From Carboxylicivirga sediminis (GTDB lineage Bacteria > Bacteroidota > Bacteroidia > Bacteroidales > Marinilabiliaceae): a stretch of 64,000 nt of DNA. Positions 63,501-64,000 of this stretch are shown piece after piece; positions within the stretch are counted from its first letter, which is position 1, and each line of letters starts with the position of its first letter. The notes beneath the pieces are model-generated. The model made no database searches and had not been told where the DNA came from. It saw nothing but the letters and a program-made list of their open reading frames with translations. Both the position numbers and the translations under genes were made by a program. The stretch covers positions 1-64,000 of the forward strand of contig NZ_JAGTAR010000028.1 in NCBI RefSeq assembly GCF_018156225.1. The letters are read 5' to 3'.

Positions 63501-64000
63501 TTAAATGCCTAATGCTTGTCCGCCACCAATCTGAATGGTTTCAGCCGTGATAAACGACGCATCTTTGCTGGCTAAGAATGAAACTACAGATGCTACTTCT
63601 TCGGGCTGTCCCAGTCGTCCCAACAAAATATTGTTCTTCCACGAAGCAAAAACTTCCGGTTTTGTCTCTTTAATCTGGGCATGGAAAGGTGTGTCAATCG
63701 TACCAGGAGATACGGCATTAACACGGATTTCATACTCGGCTAAATCCTTCGCTAGAGCACGTGTAATGGCATGAACACCGGCTTTTGATGTACCATAAAT
63801 ACCGGCACCTGGTCCACCTGCATTCCAACCAGCATTTGATGTATAGTTGATGATAGAAGCATTCTCACCCTTCTTAAGGAATGGGATAGCTGCGCGAGAC
63901 GCGTAGAATACTGAATCAAGGTTCAAAGCCATAACGAAGCGGTAAAACTCAGTTGTCATCTCTTCGAAACGCTGACGGCCACCAAGACCACCGGCGTTGT
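63501..64000 (-). CDS. SDR-family oxidoreductase, 5' end cut by the window edge
   Basis: The C-terminal 166 residues of an SDR. The frame is open to base 64000 and starts with NAGGLGGRQRFEE, the family NAG motif, so about 80-90 residues, including the TGxxxGIG cofactor motif, lie beyond the window. The catalytic pair is in YGTSKAG (Tyr-x3-Lys), followed by VNAVSPGTIDTPF. Met at 63959 is internal and should not be taken as the start. With kdgK and eda next to it, it may be a 4-deoxy-L-erythro-5-hexoseulose uronate (DEH) reductase or a KduD-like dehydrogenase, feeding 2-keto-3-deoxygluconate. Confidence 0.85.
   Translation of the reverse strand, partial: NAGGLGGRQRFEEMTTEFYRFVMALNLDSVFYASRAAIPFLKKGENASIINYTSNAGWNAGGPGAGIYGTSKAGVHAITRALAKDLAEYEIRVNAVSPGTIDTPFHAQIKETKPEVFASWKNNILLGRLGQPEEVASVVSFLASKDASFITAETIQIGGGQALGI

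Noticed and set aside
60435-64000. Second attachment site (copy of the tRNA-Leu 3' end) closing the integrated element
   Set aside because: I looked for the T-arm/acceptor sequence to the right of the integrase and did not find it.

Overview
The window looks like chromosomal DNA of a Bacteroidota bacterium, most likely a free-living or marine Bacteroidales/Marinilabiliales-type organism (inference). It carries three SusC/SusD pairs, a protein with a type IX secretion (T9SS) sorting domain, a DUF4837 lipoprotein, and promoters of the Bacteroidota type (-33 TTTG, -7 TAnnTTTG). Most starts lack a Shine-Dalgarno sequence. No species can be named from sequence alone.

Layout. 1-4.8 kb: a leftward metal-handling cluster (lipoprotein, His/Cys-rich exported protein, TonB-dependent receptor, HMA metallochaperone). 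4.9-10.0 kb: an ATP-grasp-like protein, a PAP2 phosphatase, a Cse60-like protein, a TPR protein and DUF4837. In front of the PAP2 gene lies a striking array of short palindromes at an exact 41-bp period. 10.2-12.0 kb: two tonB paralogues. 12.3-19.2 kb: a sigma-54 activator followed by a compact [FeFe]-hydrogenase cluster: a [2Fe-2S] protein, a PAS-containing sensory-type hydrogenase, a SpoIIE/PPM phosphatase, a second [2Fe-2S] protein and a group-B-like catalytic hydrogenase. A good -24/-12 promoter sits directly in front of the first hydrogenase gene. 19.4-25.9 kb: a lipoprotein pseudogene, lrgAB, an NtrC-type regulator with a TPR histidine kinase, and a beta-barrel-like protein. 25.9-28.6 kb: folate genes (folK, folB, folM-like) with a free-Met-R-sulfoxide reductase, then an ECF sigma factor. 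28.8-35.5 kb: a 1318-aa Asp-box T9SS protein with a small lipoprotein, and a tandem trio of unrecognised exported paralogues. 35.9-52.0 kb: three consecutive leftward SusCD operons with no glycoside hydrolase or dedicated regulator. 52.5-55.5 kb: mutS, then tRNA-Gly and tRNA-Leu. 55.6-60.4 kb: a tyrosine recombinase beside tRNA-Leu with clustered GTGAAC repeats, followed by an SDR, a broken four-helix membrane protein gene, an EFR1 ferredoxin-flavodoxin protein and an AraC regulator. 60.8-64.0 kb: a 2-keto-3-deoxygluconate branch (eda, kdgK, TauE/SafE exporter, SDR cut by the window edge), as in uronate or alginate catabolism.

How genes may work together. The hydrogenase block reads as one regulated unit: a sigma-54 activator, its probable promoter, an H2-sensing hydrogenase whose proton-shuttle Cys is Ala, a phosphatase as possible output, and a catalytic hydrogenase. 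The SusCD proteins, the two TonBs and the right-end KDG genes fit a polysaccharide-using life style.

The observations most worth a second look are the 41-bp phased palindrome array, the hydrogenase signalling module with its sigma-54 promoter, the GTGAAC cluster at the tRNA-Leu/integrase junction, two genes each broken by one in-frame stop, and the uncharacterised tandem paralogue trio.
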